A stretch of 64,000 nt of DNA from an uncultured Lachnospiraceae bacterium (GCA_947164865.1 CAMUYA010000010.1:1-64000), one strand, 5' to 3'; positions 7,456 to 16,853 are shown, numbered from the stretch's first letter. A program made the numbers and translations. The notes: generated from the letters alone by a model not told the origin.

Positions 7456-9000
7456 TTATTGTGCAGATCCGATAAGACCGGAAATGGCATTGGTCTTGGA
7501 CTGAAGACTTGCCAGCGCTTTTTCCATCGCCGAATACTGCTTGTAAAGCTTGTCTTCGTATGCATTGACCTTTTCTTCCATGTCAGAGATCTTATTTGTG
7601 TAAGACTCTATATCGGATTTGATCCTCTTATCCTCGAAGAAGTTGCCGTAGGAGCGCTTGTCTGCCACGGAAGAAGAAAGCTTGTTCATTCCGGTGTACA
7701 ATTCCTGAGACAGCTTCGTGAAGAATGATACCACCCTGTCGGGATCGGAGGATATAAGAGCTTTGAGCTTATCTTCCTTACCAGCCGTATCGCTGTCATC
7801 GGCATCACCGTCGATATGGTAAGCATGTCTCTCATTATCGGCAGCGAGGAAATAACCTAATGTACCGATTCCGAAATCCGAAAGGTAGGTAGATTTACCG
7901 TTCACCTCATAACTCTTTGACATTGCGCCGGTAAGGGTATTGATGATATTGCTTACGGTCTCGTCACGTCTGAAAAGTGAATCCTTGATCTTCTGCTCAT
8001 ACTCTTCCACTTCCTTGTCGGTAAGCGCTGTCTTTTCATCATCGGTAAGCGGCCTGTAGTCCTTTGCGGAATCCGCATTGTAAACCTTATCAAGCTTATT
8101 GATGATACTGTTGTATGACTTTAAGAAGCTCTTGAGTGAATCATAGATCCCACTGGTATCTCTCTCGGTAGTGAGTGAGATCTCCTCGTCTCCTGTGGTC
8201 CTTCCCATCGCAGTGATGGTAAGGCCGTTGATCGAGAAGGTATTTGTATTATTTGTGAACCTAGCTCCGTTAAGATAAATGACCGCATCATCGCCCTTTA
8301 CCTTTGTGGCCATGGTGTTGGTCGGATCTTCGTCATCCTCGCCTTTTACCTGCAATCCGAGATTGGAAAGAGCATTGCTGTTTCCGCCGATCTCAAAATC
8401 ATAATCCGCGCCCGACTGCTTTGCACTGACAAAAAGCCTCTGGTTCTTTTCATCAAAGCTGGCATTCAATCCCGCACCTTTAAGCTGGGTAAGAAGATCG
8501 GAAACAGTGCTTTTGGCATTGAGCTCAAGGGACTTACCCTCTGCTCCGAACTGCTTTCCGGTAAGCTTTAGTGAGCTGATGTCGTCCACGCTGAGACCCA
8601 GATCGGAAAGTGAAGTAAGTGCAGTGACCTTTGATTCTGGGTCTCTCTTATTGGAAACCACTCCGCCGGTAAGGTATGCTGTCTTTGCAAGACTGTCGAT
8701 TTTGAGTGTCTGAACGCTGTCTACCGCTCCGTCGCTTGCAAGCACACTCACCTTGCTCGAATCGGAAGGCCTTACGACCTTCTTGGAATAAGATGCCGAA
8801 AGACGAAGGTTTGAAACTGTTGACTTTAAACTCTTGAGCTCTTTGTTAAGGTCCTTCCACGCATCCTGCTTCCAGGAGAGCTTGGTCTTTTCGCCAACCT
8901 TTTTATCAACATTTGCTCTTTTTGCGGAAACGAGCTGGGAGATAATAGAATCGGTATCAATTCCGGAAATAAGACCGGACATTCTCATTGGTGATCCCAT
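7456..9000 (-). CDS. fliD: Flagellar filament cap protein FliD
   Basis: The 514-residue protein is the hook-associated protein 2 that caps the growing filament and guides flagellin assembly. The N-terminal FliD_N domain starts with MRMSGLISGIDTDSII, the classic opening. The C-terminal FliD_C domain includes a long coiled coil at about 455-500 (NKISDMEEKVNAYEDKLYKQ). The middle region carries charged surface loops, as expected for the variable D2/D3 domains. A strong AAGGAGG lies upstream, 11 bp after flaG. Confidence 0.96.
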   Translation of the reverse strand: MGSPMRMSGLISGIDTDSIISQLVSAKRANVDKKVGEKTKLSWKQDAWKDLNKELKSLKSTVSNLRLSASYSKKVVRPSDSSKVSVLASDGAVDSVQTLKIDSLAKTAYLTGGVVSNKRDPESKVTALTSLSDLGLSVDDISSLKLTGKQFGAEGKSLELNAKSTVSDLLTQLKGAGLNASFDEKNQRLFVSAKQSGADYDFEIGGNSNALSNLGLQVKGEDDEDPTNTMATKVKGDDAVIYLNGARFTNNTNTFSINGLTITAMGRTTGDEEISLTTERDTSGIYDSLKSFLKSYNSIINKLDKVYNADSAKDYRPLTDDEKTALTDKEVEEYEQKIKDSLFRRDETVSNIINTLTGAMSKSYEVNGKSTYLSDFGIGTLGYFLAADNERHAYHIDGDADDSDTAGKEDKLKALISSDPDRVVSFFTKLSQELYTGMNKLSSSVADKRSYGNFFEDKRIKSDIESYTNKISDMEEKVNAYEDKLYKQYSAMEKALASLQSKTNAISGLIGSAQ

Positions 9001-9011
9001 ATTGCACCTCC

Positions 9012-9458
9012 TTATCGTTTCTCATCTACAAGGATGCCCGCCATTTCCCAGACTCTTGCGATCATATCAAGTGTCTTCTCGGGAGGAAGCTCTTTTATAA
9101 CTTCCTTAGTATCCTTGTTTACAATTTTAATAGTTACTCTGTTGGTACCTTCGTGGATACCATAAATAGCCTCAGAATTCCCTCTTGACTTGTTGAACTG
9201 TTCAAGGGCCTTCTTAAGCTGCTCATTGTTGGTAGTCGCCTGTTTTCCGGGTTCCTGCTGATTCTCGCCTTCATTGTCGGACTTACCCTTGCTGTCGGCA
9301 TTTTCGACCACCTTGGTCGCATTGTCGATCTTGGCAGAGGGGTCAACATTTTCGGGCGTATAATCTGCCGGCTCCGTAGGAGTAACCTGCGGCTTGGGAG
9401 GAGCAACATAACCGGTTGCCTGTACTCCCATTGCATTGTTTACTGCTTCGAGTGCCAT
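9012..9458 (-). CDS. flaG: FlaG-family flagellar protein
   Basis: The 148-residue protein has a polar, low-complexity N-terminal half (Pro, Asn, Lys and Glu rich, residues about 18-80). A conserved C-terminal FlaG domain follows, recognisable by INGTNRVTIKIVNKDT-like and IKELPPEKTLDMIARVWEMAG-like segments (here VTIKIVNKDTKEVIKELPP and so on). FlaG affects filament length or stability. It is the first gene of the operon behind a sigma-28 promoter and has GGAGGTGG before the ATG. Confidence 0.92.
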   Translation of the reverse strand: MALEAVNNAMGVQATGYVAPPKPQVTPTEPADYTPENVDPSAKIDNATKVVENADSKGKSDNEGENQQEPGKQATTNNEQLKKALEQFNKSRGNSEAIYGIHEGTNRVTIKIVNKDTKEVIKELPPEKTLDMIARVWEMAGILVDEKR

Positions 9459-9546
9459 TTTACCACCTCCATGTGTTTGAAAACTCAGCCTTCCATGCTA
9501 TAAAACAAAACGTTAACAGTTGCATAATACGCCACCTCTAATTTAT

Positions 9547-9574
9547 TTATCGGTGACATATCAAAAAAAGTTTA
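9547..9574 (-). promoter_or_regulatory. Sigma-28 (SigD/FliA) promoter of the flaG-fliD operon
   Basis: On the minus strand, TAAA (9574-9571), 16 bases, then ACCGATAA (9554-9547) match the flagellar sigma factor consensus TAAA-N15-GCCGATAA with one mismatch. The predicted start near 9540 leaves a leader of about 80 nt before flaG. No comparable sigma-A promoter is evident here. Confidence 0.8.
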
Positions 9575-9640
9575 GACAATAACCCACTTTTTTTAAAATT
9601 ATCTACTTATTCCTATTTAATGTCAAGCCGTAAATTTAAC

Positions 9641-9680
9641 GAAAAAACAGCCGTTTCGATGTGAAATCGGCTGTTTTGCG
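9641..9680 (-). terminator. Terminator of the mannan operon
   Basis: Read on the minus strand, AAAACAGCCGATTTC and GAAACGGCTGTTTT pair around a short loop and end in six T residues. It starts about 30 bp after the stop codon of the SGNH-ManA fusion gene, and so separates the mannan and flagellar operons. Confidence 0.8.
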
Positions 9681-9706
9681 GTGTTTTTTTATCTTTCGGG
9701 GTGTTA

Positions 9707-11770
9707 TCAGTTATCCATAGGCCCGGGAACCGTTGAAACCACCAGCTCCATATGCCCTTCTAACGGCACATTTCCGTATCCGGCAGGTAAAAGGATGTGG
9801 TCTCCCTTTTTAATCTCCGAACCCCCTAGTATTCCCTCCCCGCTTATCACGCTGAGGCAAAGGAACGGCGCATTATTTTCAAGTTCCAATTTTCCGTTAA
9901 CATTCACCTTTGACACTGCATAATACTTGCAGGAATACATTTCTGTCACAGTATTTTCCAATGTTTGGGCAAAATTCTTTACACTCTCGGATGCAGACTT
10001 TGCAGGAACCGTTATCACGTCCTTACTCTGTTTAACATGGAGCTGCCTGGGCTTTCCGTTCTGAAGCCTGTCATAATCGTATACCCGGTATGTTATATCA
10101 CTGTTCTGCTGCGTTTCCAGGAGCATTATACCGCCCTTTATGGCGTGGACGGTTCCCGGATCTATCTGGATAAAATCGCCCTTTCTTACGGGTATCTCGC
10201 GGATGAATTCGTTCCATCTGCCGCCATCTATCATATCCTCAAGTTCCCCTTTATCTTTGGCGTTATGGCCTATGACAAGAGTGGAATCATCATCACAGTC
10301 AAGTATATACCAGCATTCCGTCTTTCCGAGGGATCCGTTTTCGTTCTTCCGGGCGTATTCATCATCGGGATGCACCTGAATGCTAAGGTCGGCTTTAGCA
10401 TCTATTATCTTGATAAGAAGCGGAAATCTGTCATATCTGCCCTTTGCTTCGGCATCGGCATTTATGTTTCCGAAGAGTTCGGGATGTTCCTCCCACAGTT
10501 CACTGAGCTTTTTACCTGCGTATGCTCCTGATCTGACAGTACTCTCTCCCGATGGATGAGCGGAGATCCCCCAGCATTCGCCGATATCATCTCCCTGTTC
10601 CTCATATCCGAATTCCTCCCTGAGCCTTGTGCCGCCCCATATGGTGTGAGCAAAAGAGGGCTTCAGATAAAGCGGCCCGGGATTGCCGGAGGATATTACG
10701 CTCACCAGATAAAACGGGAGTTTGCTGCTTTCGGGAGCTTCTGTTATCTCGATCTCCACAATATGCTCCCCGCCCTTTCCGTGGTCAAGAAGAGTATCAA
10801 GACAGAGCTTGTCTCCCCATGTCTCATCAAAATTGGCGTCAAGTTTCGCTTTTACTTCCCCGTCAACCCTTGCAATCGCTACAGGTGCAGGGAGCTGCAC
10901 AGTGCGCCTGTACTGAACTCCGATGCAGGTGCCTTTTACCTTGAATGATATCTTTGCACCCTTTTCGGTGGCAGTCCAGCCGTTTTTGAAAATATCCGTT
11001 ATATGTTCCTGCTTCGTATCATCCGCGGTCCATCCTTCGCAGGATATAATATTAGCATTTTGATTTCTGTATCTTACGGAGTCCTCGTAAGCGTTGGCGG
11101 TAATGGGTGCGGGCAGGTTGCCCGGTGCTCCGCCGCTTCTGATCTTTTCGAGTCCGTATGTTATAACACTTGCCACCATCTCGTGACCCTTATCATTTGG
11201 ATGAAGATCATCGGGAGTGATGTCACGGTTTTTAACTTCTCCCGAAGTTAAAAGAGGATATATGGTGCTCTTTATCGAAAAAGCAGGAAGCCCATAATAT
11301 TCAGCAATCTTTGAATGGATCTCCTCCGCGCTCAGGCCGGTATCATAGCAGACATTGTAAAATGTATAAACTGCGGGGGCATTTTCAGCTCCGAGAAGCT
11401 TTCTTACCACTCCCTCGAATGTCTCCATATAATGGGGTGAATTTTCATCGTTGACCGCATACTCAACGCTGATAACATCAGGCTTAAAGCTGAGCACATC
11501 CTCCGCTGCACGGGCACATCCGAACTGCGAATCCGTGGCTCCTATTCCCGCATTTATGTAGGTAAACTTTGCCTTCGGAAAAGTCTCCTCCCACCATTTA
11601 AACACCCTTGCGGCATAACATAACTCAGGCCTTGAAGCCAGCGATCCCTGCGTAATTGATCCACCAAGGAAAGCGATTGTAAGTGCCTCCCCTCGCTCAG
11701 CTCGCTCGAAAACTTCCTTCAATCTTGCGGTGTTTCCGATATTTTTAATTCCATTCTCGTAATCGATCAT
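9707..11770 (-). CDS. Fusion: SGNH carbohydrate esterase + phosphomannose isomerase
   Basis: One uninterrupted 687-codon frame joins two enzymes. Residues 1-210 are an SGNH/GDSL hydrolase: GGS with Ser38 (block I), Asn73 in YINAG (block II), N107 in EYAVND (block III) and Asp187/His190 in DDLHPND (block V). Residues 215-365 look like a beta-sandwich, possibly a CBM35-type module as in CE17 mannan acetylesterases. Residues 366-687 are a class I mannose-6-phosphate isomerase of normal size. It starts PLYLKPSFAHTIWGGTRL, with zinc-site motifs QVHPDD (465-470) and GTVHAIKGG. The protein has no signal peptide and so is cytoplasmic. It is last in the mannan operon. The likely jobs are removing acetyl groups from manno-oligosaccharides and converting mannose-6-phosphate to fructose-6-phosphate. 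The ATG follows AAGGAA. Confidence 0.88.
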   Translation of the reverse strand: MIDYENGIKNIGNTARLKEVFERAERGEALTIAFLGGSITQGSLASRPELCYAARVFKWWEETFPKAKFTYINAGIGATDSQFGCARAAEDVLSFKPDVISVEYAVNDENSPHYMETFEGVVRKLLGAENAPAVYTFYNVCYDTGLSAEEIHSKIAEYYGLPAFSIKSTIYPLLTSGEVKNRDITPDDLHPNDKGHEMVASVITYGLEKIRSGGAPGNLPAPITANAYEDSVRYRNQNANIISCEGWTADDTKQEHITDIFKNGWTATEKGAKISFKVKGTCIGVQYRRTVQLPAPVAIARVDGEVKAKLDANFDETWGDKLCLDTLLDHGKGGEHIVEIEITEAPESSKLPFYLVSVISSGNPGPLYLKPSFAHTIWGGTRLREEFGYEEQGDDIGECWGISAHPSGESTVRSGAYAGKKLSELWEEHPELFGNINADAEAKGRYDRFPLLIKIIDAKADLSIQVHPDDEYARKNENGSLGKTECWYILDCDDDSTLVIGHNAKDKGELEDMIDGGRWNEFIREIPVRKGDFIQIDPGTVHAIKGGIMLLETQQNSDITYRVYDYDRLQNGKPRQLHVKQSKDVITVPAKSASESVKNFAQTLENTVTEMYSCKYYAVSKVNVNGKLELENNAPFLCLSVISGEGILGGSEIKKGDHILLPAGYGNVPLEGHMELVVSTVPGPMDN

Positions 11771-11849
11771 TTTATAATTCCTTAAACTCCAACAATTCCT
11801 AATGCAAAATATATCTATTATATCTTTATTTACTCCTTAACAGGTACGC

Positions 11850-11982
11850 ACATGATAGCTTCCATAAGCGCACCATGTAGTAACGTCAGCACTTGCTGAG
11901 ATCAAGCACTGCGCAGATCGAAGCTAGTACTGTTACGTTACGATATGAGACGCGAGTCGCGTGCGCGTTGGAACTATCATGT
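11850..11982. other. Intergenic multi-helix inverted-repeat region
   Basis: The gap between the CE2 gene and the SGNH-ManA gene holds nested complementary arms. ACATGATAG (11850-11858) pairs with CTATCATGT (11974-11982), TTCCA with TGGAA, GCGCAC (11868-11873) with GTGCGC (11961-11966), and GTAACG (11880-11885) with CGTTAC (11936-11941). A TCAGC/GCTGA hairpin (11886-11899) lies inside. The fold spans the whole gap. It could be an RNA element in the operon transcript or a small repeat insertion. No function is known to me. Confidence 0.5.
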
Positions 11983-11993
11983 TCATACCGTCA

Positions 11994-13100
11994 CTAAGTT
12001 AGATTCTTTAAAAAATGAGCCAATTCCGCGGCCATCTCATTATGCTCCGCTATCCTGGGATGCCCGGGCGTAGCTGCTCCGTTCCGTTTGTACATAAAGT
12101 GATAAACCCCGGCGTTTTGATCTTCTGCCGTGATCTTTTTCACAACTTCATCTATCGCCTTATCCCAGGAAGGATCATGCATAAGAAGCGTTGTGGCACA
12201 CACAATCACGGCATCGGGATAAAGCCCTCGAAGTCTCTTTATAAGGACTTCATACTGCGCTCTCCAGTGCTTCGACTCGAAGCTTTCGTAATCTTCCTTC
12301 ATTATATCCACGGGGCTGGCGTCGTTTTGACCTATAGCGATCACGATCACATCCGGGATCCACCGGCGGCAGTCCCATTCATTTTCCCCGAGCGGCGGAT
12401 TATACTTTAGCTTCCTGTAACAGGACTCGACTCCCCTCAGATCGTCGGGTCCGTTAAACCAGCCCGTTCCGTCAAGAAGTGATATCCCGCCCTGAGACGT
12501 ATCGTGGAGCTCCATATCAAGGGCTCTTGCCACCTGCCAGGAATAAGAATACCAGCTGTTGGAAAAGCGGCCTTCGTTATTCTCCGGGTCCGGTGAAGCC
12601 ACGCAGTCCACGGCCTCACACACTTCACCGCAGGATACGCTGTCGCCTATCACTTCAAGCTTTTTTGACGGGAAAGGATCGGCCTTTGAAACTGCAGCAC
12701 TATCCCCTATCTCTATCCCGAGAAATGTCACATAATGCTGACCGCCGTCCTGGCGCTTGAAGACCATGAGTTCATGTTCGCCATCCGATATATTAGCAAA
12801 AAAATCATCTTCTTTGAAGACTTTACCGTTCTCCGTGCGGACACAGTCCGTTTTCAGGTCATAGATATGCTCTTTGTCATCGTCAAAAAGATCGATCTTT
12901 CCCTGTATTCCGTCAAGGAAAATGCCGAGCGAATTTATCGCCCAGCAGTGGTGGTTTTTGGCAATTATCCTGCATTCTTTCCCGGTGAACTTTATCCTTA
13001 AAAAGCTGGCAGCATAAATAAATACAGGCGCTTCGGGGGTCGTAAAATCTATGCGGCCGCTGTAAGTGAATGCGGGGGTTGAAGGAGATATCGTTTTCAT
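11994..13100 (-). CDS. CE2-family acetyl esterase (intracellular)
   Basis: The 368-residue protein has the two-domain CE2 layout: an N-terminal beta-sandwich (about 1-135) and an SGNH hydrolase domain. Ser154 sits in EVIGDSVSCG, Asn259 in GQND and His347 in PGHPRI. CE2 enzymes use a Ser-His dyad to remove acetyl groups from sugars. In Roseburia mannan loci a CE2 enzyme works with a second SGNH esterase on acetylated manno-oligosaccharides, which matches the neighbours here. No signal peptide is present, so it should act on imported oligosaccharides. GAGGTG precedes the ATG. Confidence 0.88.
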   Translation of the reverse strand: MKTISPSTPAFTYSGRIDFTTPEAPVFIYAASFLRIKFTGKECRIIAKNHHCWAINSLGIFLDGIQGKIDLFDDDKEHIYDLKTDCVRTENGKVFKEDDFFANISDGEHELMVFKRQDGGQHYVTFLGIEIGDSAAVSKADPFPSKKLEVIGDSVSCGEVCEAVDCVASPDPENNEGRFSNSWYSYSWQVARALDMELHDTSQGGISLLDGTGWFNGPDDLRGVESCYRKLKYNPPLGENEWDCRRWIPDVIVIAIGQNDASPVDIMKEDYESFESKHWRAQYEVLIKRLRGLYPDAVIVCATTLLMHDPSWDKAIDEVVKKITAEDQNAGVYHFMYKRNGAATPGHPRIAEHNEMAAELAHFLKNLT

Positions 13101-13187
13101 TTACACCTCATCCGTCGGCTACCCGTCGGTCAAAAAATCGTGGGTGTCCGGCACCTTCCTCTCAAGGGGAAGGCAATTAATCATATT

Positions 13188-14357
13188 CTATTTACCGAGC
13201 AGTTCCAGGTTCTTTCGTATCAGCTCGCATCTTTGCGCTACGCATTCCACGCTTCTTCCGGGGTCGGAGGGAGTGTTGAACACGTAGTCCACCAGCTTGT
13301 CTATAGTGGTAGTCGCCACATGGAGCCTTGTGTCTGATGCGGCATAATAAATGAACACTTCATTATTGTCGTTCACTATAGCGCCGTTTGTGAACACAAC
13401 ATTGGACACATCTCCCACTCTCTCCCAGTCCCTGGGCCCTATGAGCATTCCGGAAGGTTCTGCGATAACCTTTGAAGGGTCATTCAGATCCGTCGCGAAA
13501 GCATAGATGACATAGCGAAGTCCGGCCGCAGTATTTCTTACTCCGTGGGCAATATGGATCCATCCTCTGTCTGTCTTTATCGGTACGGCACCCGCACCGT
13601 TTTTGGCTTCGGTGATGGTGTGATATTTGCGGAGTGATGTCATCTTTTCTTCGTCGATAACAGCATGCTCGATATCGTCGCAAAGGCCGAATCCCACACC
13701 TCCGCCACTTCCTGTCTCGATAAAGTCATCCATGGGGCGGGTGTAGAATGCATACTTTCCGTTTACGAATTCCGGATGAAGCACCACATTTCTCTGCTGA
13801 GGCGAGCGGAGAGTCTTCAGGTTATCAAGCCTCTCCCAGGTCTCCAGATCCTTTGTGCGGACGATGCCTGCTGCCGCTGTGGCTGCAGACAGGTCGTTCA
13901 CCGTGGTATCCTTGCTCTCGGAGCAGAACACGCCGTAAATGTATCCGTCCTCATGCTTCGTGAGTCTCATATCGTATACATTGGTCTCTTCCGGACAGGT
14001 ATCGGGAAGAAGTATGGGATAATCCCGGAACTTAAACCCATCCACGCCGTTATCGGACTCTGCCACCGCAAAGAATGACTTTCTGTCATTTCCCTCTACG
14101 CGCGCCACAAGACAGTACCTTCCGTTAAGATAGATGGCGCCCGAATTGAAGGTTGCGTTCACTCCGAGCCGCTCCATAAAGAACGGGTTTGTCTCTTTGC
14201 AAATGTCATATTTCCAGGTCACCGGGATCATCTCTCTTGTGAGCACAGGGTACTCATACCTGTCATAGATCCCGTTATAAAATGAGGATTTCTTATTTTT
14301 TCTTGATGTGAGTGCGTCAACTTCTTTCTGAAGTTCATAATATTTTTCGTGTATCAT
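13188..14357 (-). CDS. GH130 subfamily 1 beta-mannoside phosphorylase (mannosylglucose phosphorylase type)
   Basis: The 389-residue protein has the length and opening of 4-O-beta-D-mannosyl-D-glucose phosphorylases (GH130_1). These cleave the epimerised disaccharide with phosphate to mannose-1-phosphate and glucose. The five-bladed propeller motifs include Asp129 in NVYDMRL, the position of the general acid, plus [26 protein letters not shown] and [12 protein letters not shown] phosphate/sugar-site segments. The 2-epimerase gene directly upstream produces its substrate. Together the two form the mannobiose route first described in Bacteroides fragilis and Ruminococcus albus. GGAAAG precedes the ATG. 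Confidence 0.92.
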   Translation of the reverse strand: MIHEKYYELQKEVDALTSRKNKKSSFYNGIYDRYEYPVLTREMIPVTWKYDICKETNPFFMERLGVNATFNSGAIYLNGRYCLVARVEGNDRKSFFAVAESDNGVDGFKFRDYPILLPDTCPEETNVYDMRLTKHEDGYIYGVFCSESKDTTVNDLSAATAAAGIVRTKDLETWERLDNLKTLRSPQQRNVVLHPEFVNGKYAFYTRPMDDFIETGSGGGVGFGLCDDIEHAVIDEEKMTSLRKYHTITEAKNGAGAVPIKTDRGWIHIAHGVRNTAAGLRYVIYAFATDLNDPSKVIAEPSGMLIGPRDWERVGDVSNVVFTNGAIVNDNNEVFIYYAASDTRLHVATTTIDKLVDYVFNTPSDPGRSVECVAQRCELIRKNLELLGK

Positions 14358-14440
14358 GATCTTTCCTTAATTAATTATTCTCCTGATTGTTTCAACAATG
14401 ATCCGGTTTATCAGTTTCGCTTAATGAAAGCTTCGTAAGG

Positions 14441-15679
14441 TCAAATATGTATCCCGGCGTTTTTCTTTATCACTTCGATGCACATTCTGCCGTTATGATA
14501 AGGGCACTTCCAGGGTTCCACGATGGGGATCCCTTCTATGGGCTTTCCTTCTTTGTCCACCAGCGCGTACCATTCGTGAGATCCTTTTCTCTTATCGATC
14601 ACATATTCTTTGATGAAATTCCACTGCGCAAAAGCTGCCTTCATGTACTCCGGGCGGGTTGGATCCATAAATGCGGCGTTGAGAAATCCCAGCACGCTCT
14701 CCGCCTGAACCCACCATACTCTTCCTTCGTTCACGACTCCTTTGTCGCACTCGTTAGCCAATGACCTTCCGTCGAAAGCCACCTTGTAAACATTCGATGC
14801 AAGATCCATTGTGATGGGATACATCTTTTGGGCGTATTCCTTCTTTCCGAGGATCTTTACTCCCCTGTCTATAAGCCAGGATGTTTCGATGTCATGTCCG
14901 TAGGAATAAAGGTCTATGATCGAATTGTAATCGTTATCGAAAAAGACTTCCTGCCTGTGGAGCGCGGGATTATACATCTTTTCCGCAAAGGCATCCATCA
15001 TCCACTCAAGTCTCTCTCCTATAAAAGGATCCTGAGTGACTCGGTAAAGCTCGCTGTAAGCCTCAAACACATGCAGCAGAGTGTTCATCGTGCGGTCGGC
15101 CATCACTCCGTTTTCTGACAGCTTTTCGTTTGATTCCGGAGTAAAATCGATCTTTCTCGCCTCAAGATATCCGCCATCGTCCCTGCATTTATTCTCCACC
15201 ACATCCACAAGCTCTTTGGCGAGCTTTATGGCTCGCTCATCCTTTGTGGCGTCATAATATGAGGCAAGCGCATAGATGCAGAAAGCCTGATTGTAGGTAT
15301 GCTTGGTGGTGTCGCTCGGAGTTCCGTCATAGTTAAGCGACCAGAACACTCCGCCGTTTTCCTTATCGATACATTTATCTGCGAGGAAGCTGAATGCGTG
15401 CATAGCCTCTTTTCTGATATCGAGATATGTGTATCCGTAATTTTCGAAATCATCATATTCGATCAGACCGGTTTTATAGAGGAGAAAAACATTACTGAAA
15501 AACCAGGTTATACGGCTGTTTAGGATACATCCCTTCTCGGCCTTTTTATCGGTCGCTAGATCATAGGACATAAATCCGTAATATCCGCCGTATTCATCAT
15601 CCCTCAGCCTTCTCCAGAAGGGAACAATATCTTTGAGGAGATGTTCCTTCATTTCATCTGACATGGTTCTAAGGTCCAT
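14441..15679 (-). CDS. Cellobiose/mannobiose 2-epimerase (AGE superfamily)
   Basis: The 412-residue cytoplasmic enzyme has an alpha6/alpha6-barrel sequence of the N-acyl-glucosamine 2-epimerase superfamily. Characteristic segments are YGGYYGFM, NSRITWFFSN, YGHDIETSWL (His262), GSHEWYALVD (His368) and WKCPYHNGR (His395), which supply the histidines of the active site. It converts the reducing-end sugar of beta-1,4-mannobiose to glucose. Flanking GH130 genes on both sides make mannobiose a better physiological substrate than cellobiose. A full AAGGAGG site lies upstream. Confidence 0.93.
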   Translation of the reverse strand: MDLRTMSDEMKEHLLKDIVPFWRRLRDDEYGGYYGFMSYDLATDKKAEKGCILNSRITWFFSNVFLLYKTGLIEYDDFENYGYTYLDIRKEAMHAFSFLADKCIDKENGGVFWSLNYDGTPSDTTKHTYNQAFCIYALASYYDATKDERAIKLAKELVDVVENKCRDDGGYLEARKIDFTPESNEKLSENGVMADRTMNTLLHVFEAYSELYRVTQDPFIGERLEWMMDAFAEKMYNPALHRQEVFFDNDYNSIIDLYSYGHDIETSWLIDRGVKILGKKEYAQKMYPITMDLASNVYKVAFDGRSLANECDKGVVNEGRVWWVQAESVLGFLNAAFMDPTRPEYMKAAFAQWNFIKEYVIDKRKGSHEWYALVDKEGKPIEGIPIVEPWKCPYHNGRMCIEVIKKNAGIHI

Positions 15680-15764
15680 ATTAGAGCCTCCTTCCTCGCA
15701 TTTGCACTATGCGTCAGGGCATCATTCTTTCGGTCACATTATGAAGTGCTCTGCGCGATCAACA

Positions 15765-16790
15765 TCAGCATCTGCCGAGTTCTGTGTCGCTGTTATCTAC
15801 AGAGCTGTGATCCTTGATATACTGAACGATCTCATCAAAGTAGCAGAATGCCATGCCCACATAGCTGTCTGCGCAGCCGTAGTAAAGCGCGATCTTTCCA
15901 CTCTCGGGATCGTGGATGGTAGCGCAAGGGAAGCATACATTGGGAACGAAACCTCTCTCCTCGTACCACTCTTCGGGAGTGAGAAGGAAATTCTCACATC
16001 TGTAAAGAACCTTTGAAGGCTCATCAAGATCGAGGATCGCTCCACCGATGGAATATACATAACCGTTGCAGGTGCCGCTCACGCCGTGATAGAATACGAG
16101 CCAGCCTTCGCTTGTCTCGATAGGTGCTGCGCCTCCGCCGATCTTGAGGGACTCCCACCAGAATCCGTTGCGTCCCATAACATGACGATGATGTCCCCAG
16201 TACTCAAGGTCAGGGCTCTCGGAAATGAAGATGTCTCCGAAAGGTGTGTGACCGGAATCTGAAGGACGGCTGAGCATCTTGTACATTCCGTTTATCTTTC
16301 TGGGGAAAAGCACTGCATTTCTGTTGAAAGGAATAAAAGGATTCTCGATGCGGGTCCAGGTCTTGAAGTCCTTTGTCTTTGCCATTCCGATGGCTGCTCC
16401 GTAAAAGTCCTGACACCAGATGGCATAATATGTATCCTCGATCTTAACAAGGCGGGGATCGTAAGCATATCTGGGCATGAAGTCGTTGCCGTCCTCATCC
16501 TTGAATGCGATCTTATCCTTATCAAAATCCCAATGTATTCCGTCCTTGCTTCTTCCGAAGTAGATAAAGGAGATACCGTTGGTCTGCTCTCCGCGGAACA
16601 CGCCTACAAACGCTCCTTCATAAGGGACTACCGCGCTGTTGAATATCCTGGCAACGCCCTCAATGGGGTTGCGGTTGATTATGGGGTTCTCGGTGTAGCG
16701 CCATATAGGTGCGCCTACAATGGGCTTTTCGGGCTTATCCTGCCAGGGAATATTGGGTACTGCGGGTGCGATCATTTTAATTTCACTCAT
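15765..16790 (-). CDS. GH130 subfamily 2 beta-1,4-mannooligosaccharide phosphorylase
   Basis: The 341-residue protein resembles GH130_2 enzymes, which shorten beta-1,4-manno-oligosaccharides one mannose at a time to mannose-1-phosphate. Seen motifs are ENPIINRNP near the N-terminus, FRGEQTNG, Asp111 in YAYDPRLVKIEDTYY (general acid position), and FYHGVSGTCNGYVYSIGGAILD. It is the first gene behind the operon promoter. I chose the start at 16790 because AAGGAG lies 8 bases before it. The in-frame ATG at 16820 lacks such a site. Confidence 0.92.
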   Translation of the reverse strand: MSEIKMIAPAVPNIPWQDKPEKPIVGAPIWRYTENPIINRNPIEGVARIFNSAVVPYEGAFVGVFRGEQTNGISFIYFGRSKDGIHWDFDKDKIAFKDEDGNDFMPRYAYDPRLVKIEDTYYAIWCQDFYGAAIGMAKTKDFKTWTRIENPFIPFNRNAVLFPRKINGMYKMLSRPSDSGHTPFGDIFISESPDLEYWGHHRHVMGRNGFWWESLKIGGGAAPIETSEGWLVFYHGVSGTCNGYVYSIGGAILDLDEPSKVLYRCENFLLTPEEWYEERGFVPNVCFPCATIHDPESGKIALYYGCADSYVGMAFCYFDEIVQYIKDHSSVDNSDTELGRC

Positions 16791-16833
16791 TTTGATTCTC
16801 CTTTTGTCATGTAGGTTCATTTGCTGTTTACCT

Positions 16834-16849
16834 GCGCCCTTCGGGGCGC
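16834..16849 (-). promoter_or_regulatory. GC-rich stem-loop in the mannan operon leader
   Basis: GCGCCC, four bases and GGGCGC form a perfect 6 bp stem with a tetraloop (CGAA on the RNA strand), between the predicted start site and the first gene. There is no T run, so it is not a terminator. It may protect the mRNA 5' end. Confidence 0.5.
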
Positions 16850-16853
16850 TGCT

